This document shows positions 29,714 through 39,947 of a stretch of DNA of 64,000 nt, in pieces. Each line of letters begins with the position of its first letter. Within the stretch, counting starts at the first letter, position 1. The DNA is from Caballeronia sp. SEWSISQ10-4 2 (lineage in GTDB: Bacteria > Pseudomonadota > Gammaproteobacteria > Burkholderiales > Burkholderiaceae), in the NCBI RefSeq assembly GCF_030464885.1, contig NZ_JALPRJ010000002.1, forward strand, positions 175,824-239,823, given 5' to 3'. The notes under the pieces were generated by a model, which saw only the letters and a list, made by a program, of their open reading frames with translations, was not told where the DNA came from and made no database searches. Made by a program: the position numbers and the translations under genes.

Positions 29714-30568
29714 CTACCGACTGGGAAGTCCCGCCGCGTCGGCGCCTACCAGGATCACCAGTTTCAAATCTTCCCGATGCGCCGGCTTGAACGTGATCTG
29801 GTCGAACACCAGGCGCCCGCGCGTCGGATGATTGAATTCCCGCGCACCGCCTTCCCGTTCGCCGACGTCCTGCGATGCCCAAAAACGTGCGAATGCATCG
29901 CTGGCGGCACTGAGCGAATCGATCAGCGCTCGCGTGGGGGCATCGTTCAGATGACGGATTGAATCGGCCCGAAACTCGGCCACCAGCCGTCGTGCGCGCG
30001 TCTCCCAATCCACGATCAAGCTCTGCGCTCCTGGCGCTGTGAATGTGAAGTTAAGCAGATTGCGGTCCTGAGCACCATCCAGCCAGCCGGCGAACAACGC
30101 CGATGCTTGTGCGTTCCAGCGCAACGCGTTCCACTGGCGGTCGAGAACGTAGGCGGGCGCATCGATCAATTCCACCGATTTCAGCAGCGCTGCCGGCGCG
30201 TCCTGCGCCGCCGGATCGGGTTCGGCGGGATCGCGCTGGGCGGCAAGTTCGAACAGATAAGCCCGCTCGGCCCGCGATAGCTGCAACGCCACCGCGATGC
30301 GCGCGAGCGCGTCGGCGGAAGCGGACACCGGCCGTCCTTGTTCTATCCACGTGTACCAGGTCGGACTGACGCCGCACAATTGGGCGACTTCTTCGCGCCG
30401 CAGGCCCGGTGTGCGGCGGCGCGGGCCAGGCGGCAGGCCGACGGCCATTGGTGACAGTCTTTCTCGATGAGCGCGAATGAAGTCGCCGAGCGCACGTGCC
30501 GGCGTGGCGTCGAGGGGCGGCGCGGAATCGATTTTGCCGGCGGCAGGTGTGGTGGGTGACAAGGGCAT
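29714..30568 (-). CDS. XRE-family regulator with MmyB-like ligand-binding domain
   Basis: A 284-residue transcription factor. The N-terminal helix-turn-helix (about residues 20-85) reads RTPGLRREEVAQLCGVSPTW followed by YTWIEQGRPVSASADALARI, and the C-terminal two thirds match the MmyB-like PAS-type domain (LIDAPAYVLDRQWNALRWNAQA, then HPTRGRLVFDQITF). Family members are often repressors or activators of an adjacent dehydrogenase or reductase gene and may sense fatty-acid-like ligands. No such partner is next to it. The start at 30568 (MPLSPTTPAAG) is preferred to a longer frame. A perfect palindrome at 30639-30654 upstream is a likely binding site for itself. Confidence 0.9.
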   Translation of the reverse strand: MPLSPTTPAAGKIDSAPPLDATPARALGDFIRAHRERLSPMAVGLPPGPRRRTPGLRREEVAQLCGVSPTWYTWIEQGRPVSASADALARIAVALQLSRAERAYLFELAAQRDPAEPDPAAQDAPAALLKSVELIDAPAYVLDRQWNALRWNAQASALFAGWLDGAQDRNLLNFTFTAPGAQSLIVDWETRARRLVAEFRADSIRHLNDAPTRALIDSLSAASDAFARFWASQDVGEREGGAREFNHPTRGRLVFDQITFKPAHREDLKLVILVGADAAGLPSR

Positions 30569-30638
30569 GAGGCTCAATACGCGCTTTGGAAAGTCCGGCA
30601 GCGGCTCAGGTAGTTTAGATACCAGAATAACCGCGCAA

Positions 30639-30654
30639 CTTGTACCGGTACAAG
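30639..30654. promoter_or_regulatory. Palindromic operator candidate upstream of the MmyB-type regulator
   Basis: CTTGTACCGGTACAAG is a perfect 16-base palindrome about 70 bases upstream of the regulator's start codon, in an otherwise gene-free region. Position and symmetry fit an autoregulatory operator for a dimeric helix-turn-helix protein. Confidence 0.5.
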
Positions 30655-30743
30655 AGGGCACTTATTGTAACGTTGCCGCCGGCGAGACAAAACAATCGGT
30701 GAAACGTCGCGATAAGGTCCCGGCCTATCGAGGCGGAATAAGA

Positions 30744-30770
30744 AAAAGCCGGCTGCACAAGCCGGCTTTT
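30744..30770 (-). terminator. Rho-independent terminator of ppc
   Basis: AAAAGCCGGC (30744-30753) pairs perfectly with GCCGGCTTTT (30761-30770) across a 7-base loop. On the minus strand it lies 30 bases past the ppc stop codon; the run of T residues is present in both directions. Confidence 0.88.
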
Positions 30771-30800
30771 CATTGAAGCGATCACGCTGCCAAGAGTGGA

Positions 30801-33800
30801 TCACCCCGTATTGCGCAACCCCGCCGCAATCCCGTTGATGGTCAGATGAATCCCACGTCCCAGCCGCACGTTGTCATCTCCCGCACGATGGCGTTTCAGC
30901 AACTCCACCTGCAAGTGATTCAGCGGATCGAGATATGGAAAGCGGTTTTTAATCGACCGCGCGAGCAGCGGGTTATTTGCGAGCCGCTCGTTGTTCCCCG
31001 TGATCTCCGACAACACGCTCGATGTACGCTCCCATTCCGCCACAATCCGGCCGAACACATGCTTGCGGAGTTTTTTATCGGTGACGAGTTGCGCGTAACG
31101 CGACGCTACCGCAATGTCCGTCTTCGCCAGCACCATGTCCATGTTCGACAGCAGATTCGCGAAGAACGGCCAGGTCTTGTGCATCTTCTTGAGTGTGGCG
31201 AGACGGCGGGTGCGCTCGGCGGCGTCGGGAGAGCTGTCGAGGAACTCGGTTACCGCGCTGCCGAAGCCATACCAGCCGGTGAGAAGCAGGCGGCATTGGC
31301 CCCACGAGAATCCCCACGGAATGGCTCGCAAATCCTCGATCTTGCGTTGCTTCGGATCCTGCAGTTTCCGCGATGCCGGCCGGCTGCCGATGTTCAATTC
31401 CGCGATCTCCGAGATCGGCGTCGATTCGAAGAAATACTCCTTGAAGCCGGGCGTCTCATAAACCAGCGCGCGATACGCGGCCATCGCCGAATCCGACAGC
31501 GTCTGCATGGTGGCTTCGAATAACGGCAGTTGCGGCGGCGTGTTCTCGTGCGGCAAAAGCGATGCTTCGAGCGTTGCAGCAACCACGAGCTCGAGATTGC
31601 GCCGCCCGATCTCCGCGTTGCCGAACTTGCTCGCGATCACTTCGCCTTGCTCGGTCGTGCGGATCTGGCCATCGACGGTACCCGGCGGCTGCGAAAGAAT
31701 CGCCTGATAGGTCGGACCACCCCCGCGGCCGACCGTGCCTCCGCGGCCATGAAATAGCCGCAGCGTGGTCTTGTGCCGCTTGAACAAAGCGACCAGCGCC
31801 AGTTCCGCGCGATACAACTCCCAGTTCGATGTGAGGAAACCACCGTCCTTGTTGCTATCGGAGTAACCGAGCATGACTTCCTGCTCGCCGCCTTGCAGTT
31901 CGACCAGCTTGTCCACGCCCGGCAGCGCAAAAAAGTCGCCCATGATGTGCGGCGCATTGCGCAAGTCGGCGATGGTTTCGAACAGCGGAATCACCATCAG
32001 GCCATCGTGCGCGGGATCTTTTGTGTGTCCCAGGCGGCCATGCAGCAGGCCCGTTTCCTTCTGCAGCAACATCACTTCCAGCAAATCGCTGACCGTTTCC
32101 GTGTGCGAGATGATGTAGTTGCGCACCGCGCGCGTACCAAATTTCTCACGCGTCACGCGCGCCGTTTCCAGCACGCCGAGTTCACTCTTGGCGAGATCGG
32201 AGTATTCGAAATAGGGCAGGCGTAGCGGTCGCGGCTGCGCCAGTTCGTTCAGCAGCAACGCGACCTTATCGGCTTCCGGCAGCGCCGCGTAATCGTCCTG
32301 GACGCCCGCCCGCGCGAGCAGTTCCGCGATCACCGCTTCGTGAATATCCGAGCTTTGACGCAAGTCGATGCTCGCCAGATGGAAGCCAAACACCTCGGCC
32401 GCGCGCGCGAGCGGCGAGAGCCGCGGCGCCGACAAATATTCGCCATGATGCGTCGCCAGCGAGTCGATCAGCACGTTCAGATCGCCGGCAAATTCGGCCG
32501 CCGATGCATACGGTTTCGCCGGATGACGGCTGCGCGCGGCGACCACGCCGTGTCCGAGCCGTTCGTCGGCACTGGCCACCAGCCGCGCATACACGCCGAT
32601 CAACGCCCGCCGATAAGGCTCATCGATACGATGCGGCGACGAATCCGGCGAAGCATCGGCGAGTTTCTTCAGCGCATCACTCGCGCCGGCCAGCAAATGC
32701 GACACGGACAATTCCGCGCCCAGCCTATGCACCTGATCGAGATAGTGTTCGAAGATCACCGTGGCCTGGCGCGTGATGGCGTGCACCAGCGTGGGCGCGG
32801 TGACATTCGGATTGCCGTCACGATCCCCGCCGATCCAGCTACCCATCTGCAGGAACGGCGGCAGGCGCGCGGGCAGGCCGTGCTCGGCCAGTGCGCCTTC
32901 GATATCGGCGTAAAGCGCGGGGATCTCTTCGAGAAACGTCGCGTGGTAATACGACAGCGCGTTTTCGATTTCGTCGGCGACGGTCAGGCGGGCATCGCGC
33001 AGCATCCGCGTTTGCCACAGCGACGTGACGCGCGAGCGCAGCATCGCCTCGTTGTGCGCCCGTTCGCGCGCGGTCAATTCCTGATCGCGCTCGGCAAGAA
33101 GCCGGGCGACTTCGTGCTGCGCATCCAGAATGCTCTTGCGCGAGACTTCGGTCGGGTGGGCGGTGAGCACCGGAACGATGAGCGCGTCATCGAAGAACTT
33201 TTGCAGCGTGGCTTTCGCCGACGCCGCATTCGGGCTCGCCTTCAGGCGCTCGATGGCATAGGCCATCGTGCCGGGCTGCGGGGCCGAACCGGCCAGCGCG
33301 TGGATCCTGCGGCGCCGGTTGTGATGCCGGTCTTCCGCGATATTCGCCAGATGCGAGAAATAGCTGAACGCGCGCACGACGCTCACCGTCTGCTCGGGCG
33401 AGAGCGATTTCAGGCGCTTTTCCAGCGTCTGCGACGCCTCGTTGTCTTCCTCGCGGCGAAATTTCACTGCCGTCTGACGAATCGTTTCGACGACATCGAA
33501 CACTTTGTCGCCTTCCTGCTCGCGCACGACGTCGCCGAGCAAACGGCCGAGATAGCGGATGTCTTCGAAGAGCGGCAGGTCCTTGTCGTCGCGCGTGCGC
33601 GACGAGGCTTTGGCCGGCTTGCCGTTCTTCCTGGTTTCGTCGGGCGCGGGAGTGGCCGCAGCACGTCCGTTCGCCACGCGTTTGGCCGTCCCGGTGGTTT
33701 TGGACGCCTTGGCGACAGTTGCCGCGCGGCTGATGGCGGCGGACGCCGTAACGGGCGCGGTGGAAGAAGCATCCTTCGATACAGCGTTGCGGCGGGGGCG

Positions 33801-33830
33801 GGCGTTGCGCGCCGATCCGGGAGACGTCAC
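30801..33830 (-). CDS. ppc: Phosphoenolpyruvate carboxylase
   Basis: Anaplerotic enzyme making oxaloacetate from phosphoenolpyruvate and bicarbonate. The protein has the catalytic [31 protein letters not shown], the [14 protein letters not shown] loop and the C-terminal RNTG ending essential for activity. I favour a GTG start at 33830 ([15 protein letters not shown]), which has AGAGGA upstream and gives ~1009 residues; an ATG at 33932 would add 34 residues but lacks a ribosome-binding site. The first ~90 residues are an Ala/Lys/Arg-rich, probably disordered extension before the conserved region, typical of Burkholderia PEPC. It diverges from hemC. Confidence 0.95.
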   Translation of the reverse strand: MTSPGSARNARPRRNAVSKDASSTAPVTASAAISRAATVAKASKTTGTAKRVANGRAAATPAPDETRKNGKPAKASSRTRDDKDLPLFEDIRYLGRLLGDVVREQEGDKVFDVVETIRQTAVKFRREEDNEASQTLEKRLKSLSPEQTVSVVRAFSYFSHLANIAEDRHHNRRRRIHALAGSAPQPGTMAYAIERLKASPNAASAKATLQKFFDDALIVPVLTAHPTEVSRKSILDAQHEVARLLAERDQELTARERAHNEAMLRSRVTSLWQTRMLRDARLTVADEIENALSYYHATFLEEIPALYADIEGALAEHGLPARLPPFLQMGSWIGGDRDGNPNVTAPTLVHAITRQATVIFEHYLDQVHRLGAELSVSHLLAGASDALKKLADASPDSSPHRIDEPYRRALIGVYARLVASADERLGHGVVAARSRHPAKPYASAAEFAGDLNVLIDSLATHHGEYLSAPRLSPLARAAEVFGFHLASIDLRQSSDIHEAVIAELLARAGVQDDYAALPEADKVALLLNELAQPRPLRLPYFEYSDLAKSELGVLETARVTREKFGTRAVRNYIISHTETVSDLLEVMLLQKETGLLHGRLGHTKDPAHDGLMVIPLFETIADLRNAPHIMGDFFALPGVDKLVELQGGEQEVMLGYSDSNKDGGFLTSNWELYRAELALVALFKRHKTTLRLFHGRGGTVGRGGGPTYQAILSQPPGTVDGQIRTTEQGEVIASKFGNAEIGRRNLELVVAATLEASLLPHENTPPQLPLFEATMQTLSDSAMAAYRALVYETPGFKEYFFESTPISEIAELNIGSRPASRKLQDPKQRKIEDLRAIPWGFSWGQCRLLLTGWYGFGSAVTEFLDSSPDAAERTRRLATLKKMHKTWPFFANLLSNMDMVLAKTDIAVASRYAQLVTDKKLRKHVFGRIVAEWERTSSVLSEITGNNERLANNPLLARSIKNRFPYLDPLNHLQVELLKRHRAGDDNVRLGRGIHLTINGIAAGLRNTG

Positions 33831-34168
33831 GTTGAATTCCTCTTGAAAGCCAGAGACAGGATACGGAGGCGGCCGGACACCGGAGACCGGCGCGACACCG
33901 CCGGCCAGTGCGACGTTCGACTGCTTTGCCATGCTGCATTACTGCGTTACGGATGAAACCGGGGATGCGAAGGCGCCTGACCGCGGCCGCACAATAAAAT
34001 GCGTGCCCCGGCGACGCCGCGCGATGCGGCAAAACCTTGCTGTCTCCGTCCTGCCGCATCGCTCGAAGCCCGTGCCGCGGCGCTTGGGCGCGGGGTCCGA
34101 CTGTAAATGGGCAATGGCGTGCGTGCTACCATTGTTTGTTATCCATCCCGTCATTCGATTGACCTGCA
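33831..34168. other. Divergent ppc-hemC intergenic region
   Basis: About 340 bases holding the promoters of ppc (leftward) and the hemC operon (rightward). I see no strong -35/-10 pair, palindrome or RNA motif in it. If the longer ppc start were used, about 100 bases of this would be coding. Confidence 0.5.
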
Positions 34169-35170
34169 ATGAACTCCGAGACGCCTTCCACGCCACCGCC
34201 CGAAAGTCTGGTTATTGCCTCGCGGGAAAGCCGTCTAGCCATGTGGCAGGCCGAGCACGTGCGGTTTGCGCTGCACAAATTATATCCATCTTGCGACGTC
34301 AAAATCCTCGGAATGACGACACGCGGCGATCAGATTCTCGACCGGACCTTATCGAAGGTCGGCGGCAAGGGCCTGTTCGTGAAGGAGCTGGAAGCCGCAC
34401 TCGCCGACGGCCGCGCCGATCTCGCCGTGCATTCGCTGAAAGACGTGCCCATGGAATTGCCCAACGGCTTCACCCTGAGCACGATCCTCGAACGCGAAGA
34501 TCCCCTCGACGCCTTCGTCTCGCCGCACTATGCGTCGCTCGCGGAATTGCCTGAAGGCAGCATTGTGGGGACTTCCAGCCTGCGTCGCGAAGCCATGTTG
34601 CGCATGCATTTCCCTCATCTCGACGTGCGCCCGTTGCGCGGCAATCTCGATACCCGGCTCGGCAAGCTCGATCGCGGCGATTACGCCGCGATCATTCTTG
34701 CCGCTGCCGGATTGAAGCGGCTCGGCCTTGAATCACGGATTCGTGCGAGCTTGCCGGCTGAAACCAGTTTGCCCGCCGCAGGGCAGGGCGCGCTGGGTAT
34801 CGAAATTCGCGCTGGCCGTGAAGATCTCGCCGCGTGGCTCTCGCCTTTGCATCATGAAGCAACGGCGGCGGCAGTCGAAGCCGAACGGATGGTGTCGCGC
34901 TCGCTCGGCGGCAGTTGCGAAGTGCCGCTCGCCGCGTATGCCGACTGGCGCGACGGCGTGCTGCATCTGCGCGGCTGCGTATCGACTGTCGACGGCACGC
35001 GGGTCTTGCGCGCCGAAGGCTCGGCCAAGGCTGCCGACCTACAGGCTGCACTCGATCTCGGCAGCCGCGTGTCGGCCGAACTCGAAGCGCAGGGCGCGAT
35101 GGACATCGTCCGTGCGTTGAGCACCGCGAGCGGCGCGCATCTTCCTCCCGCTGCATCGCCTGCTGACTGA
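34169..35170 (+). CDS. hemC: Porphobilinogen deaminase (hydroxymethylbilane synthase)
   Basis: Polymerises four porphobilinogen units to hydroxymethylbilane in tetrapyrrole synthesis. The 333-residue protein shows [16 protein letters not shown], the catalytic [11 protein letters not shown] with its Asp, [10 protein letters not shown], and [12 protein letters not shown] with Cys250 that carries the dipyrromethane cofactor. Its TGA stop shares one base with the ATG of the next gene, so hemC and hemDX are translationally coupled. In this window tetrapyrrole synthesis and corrinoid assembly genes are far apart and apparently not co-regulated. Confidence 0.96.
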   Translation: MNSETPSTPPPESLVIASRESRLAMWQAEHVRFALHKLYPSCDVKILGMTTRGDQILDRTLSKVGGKGLFVKELEAALADGRADLAVHSLKDVPMELPNGFTLSTILEREDPLDAFVSPHYASLAELPEGSIVGTSSLRREAMLRMHFPHLDVRPLRGNLDTRLGKLDRGDYAAIILAAAGLKRLGLESRIRASLPAETSLPAAGQGALGIEIRAGREDLAAWLSPLHHEATAAAVEAERMVSRSLGGSCEVPLAAYADWRDGVLHLRGCVSTVDGTRVLRAEGSAKAADLQAALDLGSRVSAELEAQGAMDIVRALSTASGAHLPPAASPAD

Positions 35171-37359
35171 TGGCGAGCGCTCAAGGATCTGCCCATTCAT
35201 CGGCTGAACGGCCAACGCAGCGACCGGCTGTTGTCGTCACGCGTCCTTCGGGCCAGTCGGCCGCGTTGCTCGCCTTGCTTGAGCACGCCGGTTTCGAGCC
35301 AATCGAGTTTCCACTCATCGATATCGGCCCTGTGGCCGATGCCGCGCCGCTGCGCGCCGCGCTCAGCGAGTTGTACGCGCCCGCTGAACTTGGGTATGCG
35401 CTCGCGGTGTTCGTATCGCCGAATGCCATCGATCACGCTTTCGCCGCGCTCAGCTCCGCGTGGCCTTCGCAGGTTTCGATCGGCGTGGTCGGACCCGGCA
35501 GCGTGGCCGCGCTCGCGCGACAAGGCGTAACGCCGCCGGCCTATACGATCATCAGCCCGGGGGCGGGTGCAACGGTGACTGAAACCCCCACGGACCCTCG
35601 TTACGATTCCGAAGCGCTGTATGCGGCTATCGAAGCGCATTTCGGCCCCGATGGTCTCAACGACAAACGCGTCCTGATCGTGCGTGGCGACGGCGGCCGC
35701 GAGTGGCTGGCGGACGCGTTGAGCGCAGCGGGCGCGAAGGTGGAGAAGGTGGCGGCATACCGGCGGATCGTGCCGGAACCGTCCATGCGCGACTGGGAAC
35801 GCATCCACGCATTGCTCGCCGGCGAACCCCAAGCATGGCTGCTGACGAGCTCGGAAGGTGTGCGCAATCTCGAAGAACTTGCCCGAGAACATCTCACCGT
35901 CGATGAAACCCTGAGGCTCAGGCACGTGCCGCTCGTGACGCCGCATCCGCGTATTGCCGAAGCCGCGCGGCAAGCGGGTTTTGATAGGATTACGGTGTCC
36001 GGAGCCGGCGACGAGCGTATCGTGCAGGCGCTCGTTAGTATCTTCGCCCCGGCAACCGAACAGAAAGCGCAACAAGAAGAACGGGAAGCGCAGGTTGCAA
36101 AAGCGCAGGAACATGGATACAAGGCCTCGACGGCAGCGCCGTTCAGCCAATCCAGTCAAACCAACCAGGAGTCCGCGCCGACGGATTCCGGGCCGGCTTC
36201 AACGCCGGCTCACCAACCGGCTCAATCACGCATGACTGATTCGATCGATTCCAGTAAAACCGCCGCTCACTCCACCTCGTCAACTCCGCCGTTGCCGCCG
36301 AACACACCGTTCACGCCTTACGAGTCGCAGCCGAAACAGCGTGGCGGCGGTGCGGGCACTGCGCTGCTCTGGCTGGTGTTGTTGATCGTGGTGGTGGTCG
36401 CGGGGGTGGGCGGTTTCATGCTCAACCGCAAGTTCGATCAACGCGACGCGCAACTCGCGCAACGTCTGCAAGCAAGCGACACGCAAACCGCCGCGTTGCG
36501 CGCGCAGGCCGATCAGGCCGCCAGTTCTGTGTCTGCCATCAACACGCAGATCATCCAGTTCCAGGGCAAGCTCACCGACGCGCAGGCGCAAAGCCAGGCG
36601 CTGCAGCAGCAATATCAGGATCTGGCGAGCAATCGTGACGACTGGACGCTTGCTGAAGTCGAGCAGATCCTGTCGAGCGCCAGCCAGCAGTTGCAACTCA
36701 CCGGCAACGTGCAGCTTGCGCTGTTCGCGCTGCAAAGCGCCGACACGCGTCTCGCGGCCACGACGGGTCCGCAGATCGTGACCATCCGTAAAGCCATCGC
36801 GCAGGACATGGACAAGCTGCGCGCAACGCCATCCACCGATCTCACCGGGTTGGCCATCAAGCTCGATACAGCCATCGATCAGATCGACAGCCTGCCGCTC
36901 GCCGGCGAAGCGCCGATCGCCCCGGCTACGGCGCACGCGGATGCTCCCGCCAACACAGCGTCGATCGCGGCGGCGACCAATCAGCCGCAGTGGAAAGTGT
37001 GGCTGCAACAGATTGCCACCGGGATCGGGCAGCAGTTGTCGAGCCTGGTGACGGTGCGTCGTATCGATAACGCCGACGCCATGCTCGCCTCTCCCGATCA
37101 AGGTTATTTCGTGCGTGAGAACGTGAAGCTGCGCCTGTTGTCGGCACGTTTGTCGTTACTGTCGCGCAGTGAACCCGCGCTCAAATCCGACCTTCACGCC
37201 GCCGATACCGCGCTCGGCCGCTACTTCGATCAATCGTCGGGCAAGGTCAAGGCGGTCCGCTTGCTTCTGCAGCAAGTCGATCAGGCATCGCTCGCGGTCA
37301 CCGTGCCCGATCTGAACGCGAGTCTCGCGGCGGTCCACCAGTTCAAGCGAGGCGGATGA
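35170..37359 (+). CDS. hemDX: Uroporphyrinogen-III synthase fused to HemX
   Basis: A 729-residue fusion. Residues ~15-285 are HemD, which cyclises hydroxymethylbilane with inversion of ring D (VVTRPSGQSAALLALLEHAG, FVSPNAIDHAF, DKRVLIVRGDGGREWLADAL). A Ser/Pro/Gln-rich linker follows (~290-395), then a membrane helix at about 397-419 and a long periplasmic coiled-coil HemX domain (e.g. RDAQLAQRLQASDTQTAALR, DDWTLAEVEQILSSASQQLQ). HemX is thought to help haem enzymes or their regulation, but its exact role is not settled. Fusion places the enzyme at the membrane next to HemY. Overlaps with neighbours on both sides show tight coupling. Confidence 0.93.
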   Translation: MASAQGSAHSSAERPTQRPAVVVTRPSGQSAALLALLEHAGFEPIEFPLIDIGPVADAAPLRAALSELYAPAELGYALAVFVSPNAIDHAFAALSSAWPSQVSIGVVGPGSVAALARQGVTPPAYTIISPGAGATVTETPTDPRYDSEALYAAIEAHFGPDGLNDKRVLIVRGDGGREWLADALSAAGAKVEKVAAYRRIVPEPSMRDWERIHALLAGEPQAWLLTSSEGVRNLEELAREHLTVDETLRLRHVPLVTPHPRIAEAARQAGFDRITVSGAGDERIVQALVSIFAPATEQKAQQEEREAQVAKAQEHGYKASTAAPFSQSSQTNQESAPTDSGPASTPAHQPAQSRMTDSIDSSKTAAHSTSSTPPLPPNTPFTPYESQPKQRGGGAGTALLWLVLLIVVVVAGVGGFMLNRKFDQRDAQLAQRLQASDTQTAALRAQADQAASSVSAINTQIIQFQGKLTDAQAQSQALQQQYQDLASNRDDWTLAEVEQILSSASQQLQLTGNVQLALFALQSADTRLAATTGPQIVTIRKAIAQDMDKLRATPSTDLTGLAIKLDTAIDQIDSLPLAGEAPIAPATAHADAPANTASIAAATNQPQWKVWLQQIATGIGQQLSSLVTVRRIDNADAMLASPDQGYFVRENVKLRLLSARLSLLSRSEPALKSDLHAADTALGRYFDQSSGKVKAVRLLLQQVDQASLAVTVPDLNASLAAVHQFKRGG

Positions 37360-38552
37360 TGACGATGCGTGGACTCATCTGGTTTGTGCTGCTGTTCGCG
37401 GCAGCCGCGGCCCTGGCGCTGGTCGGTGTCTTCGACGGCGGGCAAGTGCTGTTCGTGATGCCGCCGTATCGGGTGGATGTATCGCTGAATCTGTTCGTGG
37501 TGGCGCTGGTCGTGTCGTTCATCGTGATCTACACCGTGCTCCGCGCCATTCGCAGCGTGCTGAAAATGCCGCAACGGGTGTCGGCGTATCGCACGCGCTC
37601 GCGGCTCGCGAAGGCGAATGCCGCGTTACGCGATGCCATCGGCCATCTGTACGCCGGCCGTTTTTCGAAGGCGGAGAAGTCGGCGCGCGATTCCCTTATC
37701 GCCGATGAAAACACGGGTGCGGCAGGCCTGATCGGTGCGAAGGCGGCGCATGAGATGAACGAGTACGCGCGCCGCGACGAATGGCTCGCGAAGGTGACGG
37801 ACGGCGACTGGCAGGACGCGCGTCTGATGGCGACCGCCGACATGCGCGCCGATGGCCGCGACGCCGATGGCGCGCTGGTCGCGTTGACCGAGATGCAGGC
37901 GCAGGGCGGGCGGCGTTTGCATGCGCAGCAGATCGCGCTGCGCGCGCAGCAGCAGTTGAAGAACTGGGGCGAAGTGCTGAAGCTGGTCAAGACGCTGGAG
38001 AAGCGCGAGGCGCTGCATCCGGCGGTCGCGGTGCGGTTGCGTCAGGTCGCCTCGGAAAATCTGCTGCGCGACCGGCGTCATAACCCGGACGCGTTGCTGG
38101 AGTTCTGGCAATCGTTATCGCCGATCGAACGGCAATCGCCTCGTCTCGCTGACCTTGCTGCCGAGTTGCTGATCGCGCTGGACAGAAGGAACGATGCGCG
38201 CAAGATTGTCGAAGAAGCGCTGAATCACAACTGGGACGCGCGCTTGTTGCGGCGTTATCCGGATTGCGCGTCGCCGGGCGATGCGTTGCCGTTGATCCAG
38301 CGCGCCGAAGCGTGGCAGAACGAACGCACGGAAGACGCGGATCTGTTGTTCACGCTTGGGCGGCTGTGCCTGCATCAGCAGTTGTGGGGCAAGGCGCAGG
38401 CCTTCCTGGAATCGGCATTGAAGCTCGCCGATAACGAACCCTTGAAGATCCGCACGCATCGGGCGCTGGCTCGTCTGCACGAACAACTCGGCGATAGCGA
38501 AAAAGCGAGCCTGCATTATCGCGAGAGCGCGCTGGCGATGAACGTGGTTTGA
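37356..38552 (+). CDS. hemY: HemY-type TPR membrane protein (haem biosynthesis operon)
   Basis: Inner-membrane protein of 398 residues of the proteobacterial HemY family, distinct from the Gram-positive protoporphyrinogen oxidase of the same name. Two membrane segments lie at about 5-27 and 42-64 with the HemY_N motif PPYRVDVSLNLFVV between them; the rest is helical with tetratricopeptide-like repeats (e.g. ADLLFTLGRLCLHQQLWGKA). It overlaps hemDX by four bases (ATGA) and closes the operon before a strong terminator. Its function in haem synthesis is inferred from constant linkage with hemCD. Confidence 0.93.
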   Translation: MMTMRGLIWFVLLFAAAAALALVGVFDGGQVLFVMPPYRVDVSLNLFVVALVVSFIVIYTVLRAIRSVLKMPQRVSAYRTRSRLAKANAALRDAIGHLYAGRFSKAEKSARDSLIADENTGAAGLIGAKAAHEMNEYARRDEWLAKVTDGDWQDARLMATADMRADGRDADGALVALTEMQAQGGRRLHAQQIALRAQQQLKNWGEVLKLVKTLEKREALHPAVAVRLRQVASENLLRDRRHNPDALLEFWQSLSPIERQSPRLADLAAELLIALDRRNDARKIVEEALNHNWDARLLRRYPDCASPGDALPLIQRAEAWQNERTEDADLLFTLGRLCLHQQLWGKAQAFLESALKLADNEPLKIRTHRALARLHEQLGDSEKASLHYRESALAMNVV

Positions 38553-38569
38553 TTTTTTTCAGGCCTTGA

Positions 38570-38611
38570 AAAAAACCGCGGGCTTCTGTCAAAGAAGCAC
38601 GCGGTTTTTTT
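38570..38611 (+). terminator. Terminator after the hemC-hemDX-hemY operon
   Basis: An imperfect stem of about 16 bp (AAAAACCGCG... with ...CGCGGTTTTT) follows the hemY stop and ends in seven T residues. The A run on the other side may also stop the convergent rhodanese transcript. Confidence 0.85.
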
Positions 38612-38659
38612 ATTGCTGCATCGCGCGGCGCTCCACCGCGTTATGCGAAAGCGAACAAA

Positions 38660-38983
38660 TCAGTACGTGGGCACGGCCGGATCGACTTGACGCGACCATG
38701 CGTCAATACCGCCGAACAGGTTGAACACGTGCGAAAAACCGCGCGATTCGAGGAACATGCCGACTTGCGCGCTACGGGCGCCGTGGTGGCAGATGCAGAC
38801 GATTTGCGCTTCGTCGTCCAGTTCTTCGCTGCGGGCCGGAATGTCGCGCATCGGGATGGCGACAATGTTGGCGAGCTTGGCGGTTTCGATTTCCCACGGT
38901 TCGCGGACGTCGAGCAGGACAGGGGCGGGACGCGATGAATCGGCGAGCCATTCGGCCAGTTCGGGTGCGGACAGGTTTTGCAT
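38660..38983 (-). CDS. Single-domain rhodanese (sulfurtransferase)
   Basis: A 107-residue one-domain rhodanese resembling GlpE/PspE. It has LLDVREPWE (residues 23-31) and the active-site loop CHHGARS with the persulfide-forming Cys65, and ends FNLFGGIDAWS as in the family. It can carry sulfane sulfur, but the acceptor is unknown. It lies alone between convergent hemY and the upstream methyltransferase gene on the same strand, with a 156-base gap that suggests separate transcription. Confidence 0.92.
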   Translation of the reverse strand: MQNLSAPELAEWLADSSRPAPVLLDVREPWEIETAKLANIVAIPMRDIPARSEELDDEAQIVCICHHGARSAQVGMFLESRGFSHVFNLFGGIDAWSRQVDPAVPTY

Positions 38984-39139
38984 GGGATTCCGGTGAAAGT
39001 GGTAAGCAACAGCGAGCCGTGCGGCCCGCCGATGCTACCGGCACAAACAAACGCACAGCTTGCTACGGGAGGCTTCGGACTCGCCGCGAAAGCGGAGATG
39101 CAAGCGCGGGCACGAGTCCGACTCTTCCAATGTGCCGCG

Positions 39140-39793
39140 TCAGAACTTGAAGCGCGACGGCTGCACGGCGTTCTTGAGCGGCGGGATCAGCGTTTCGAAA
39201 ATATCGGCGACGCGAAATTGCTTGTCATCCACGCGCGTGATGATCTGCGCCTTCATGACCGGCGCGCTGCCGACAAACGCCGCCAGCCGGCCGCCGATCT
39301 TCAATTGATCGAGGAATTCCTGCGGCATCACCGGCAGGCCGCCCGAGACGCAGATTACGTCATACGGTTCGCCGTCTTTCCAGCCGAGCGCGCCGTCACC
39401 GAGCGCGACCTGCGCGTTCGATACTCCGTTCGCCGCCAAATTCTCTTCGGCCAGCTTCGCGAGTTCGGGCTCGATCTCGACGCTCGTGACCGAACGCCCG
39501 CGTGCGGCGAGCAACGCCGCCATGTAACCCGAGCCGGCGCCGATCTCGAGCACGACTTCGTGCTTTTTCACGGCCAGTTCCTGCAGCACCCGCGCCTCGA
39601 CTCTCGGAAACAGCATGTGCTGGCCGGCGGGCAGCGGAATTTCGAGATCCGCGAACGCGATGTTGCGATACGCGGCAGGAACGAAATTTTCACGCTTGAC
39701 GATCGACAGCAGGTTCAGGACGTCCTGGTCCAGCACATCCCAGGGACGGATCTGCTGTTCGATCATGTTGAAACGCGCTTGCTCGATATTCAT
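39140..39793 (-). CDS. pcm: Protein-L-isoaspartate O-methyltransferase-like protein
   Basis: A 217-residue class I SAM-dependent methyltransferase of the PCMT family. Motif I is LEIGAGSGYMAALLA, preceded by LPAGQHMLFPRVEARVLQEL, corresponding to the isoaspartate-binding loop region. The family's usual GDG appears (ALGDGALGW), but the substrate loop SQP/IGxGQTIS is altered to LPAGQHML, as in the beta-proteobacterial subgroup normally found upstream of tolC. Repair of isoaspartyl residues is therefore likely but not certain. Start at 39793 (MNIEQARFNMIEQQIRPWDV) follows the family; the longer open frame is not conserved. Confidence 0.85.
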   Translation of the reverse strand: MNIEQARFNMIEQQIRPWDVLDQDVLNLLSIVKRENFVPAAYRNIAFADLEIPLPAGQHMLFPRVEARVLQELAVKKHEVVLEIGAGSGYMAALLAARGRSVTSVEIEPELAKLAEENLAANGVSNAQVALGDGALGWKDGEPYDVICVSGGLPVMPQEFLDQLKIGGRLAAFVGSAPVMKAQIITRVDDKQFRVADIFETLIPPLKNAVQPSRFKF

Positions 39794-39947
39794 GTTCAGT
39801 CTGCGGGTCGATCGACCGTTGGGGTGAAGTTGACGTAAATGAAATGCTGGAAATAAGACGAAAATCGAGGAGAGATTGTAGCAAATAGCCAAGCGTTTTC
39901 GCTCGCGGCCGTGGGCCGGGCCGCCGGCACAAGCGCCAAAGCGCCAG

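Noticed and set aside
32340..33956. 538-codon open frame on + opposite ppc
   Set aside because: Antisense shadow of a strongly conserved enzyme gene.
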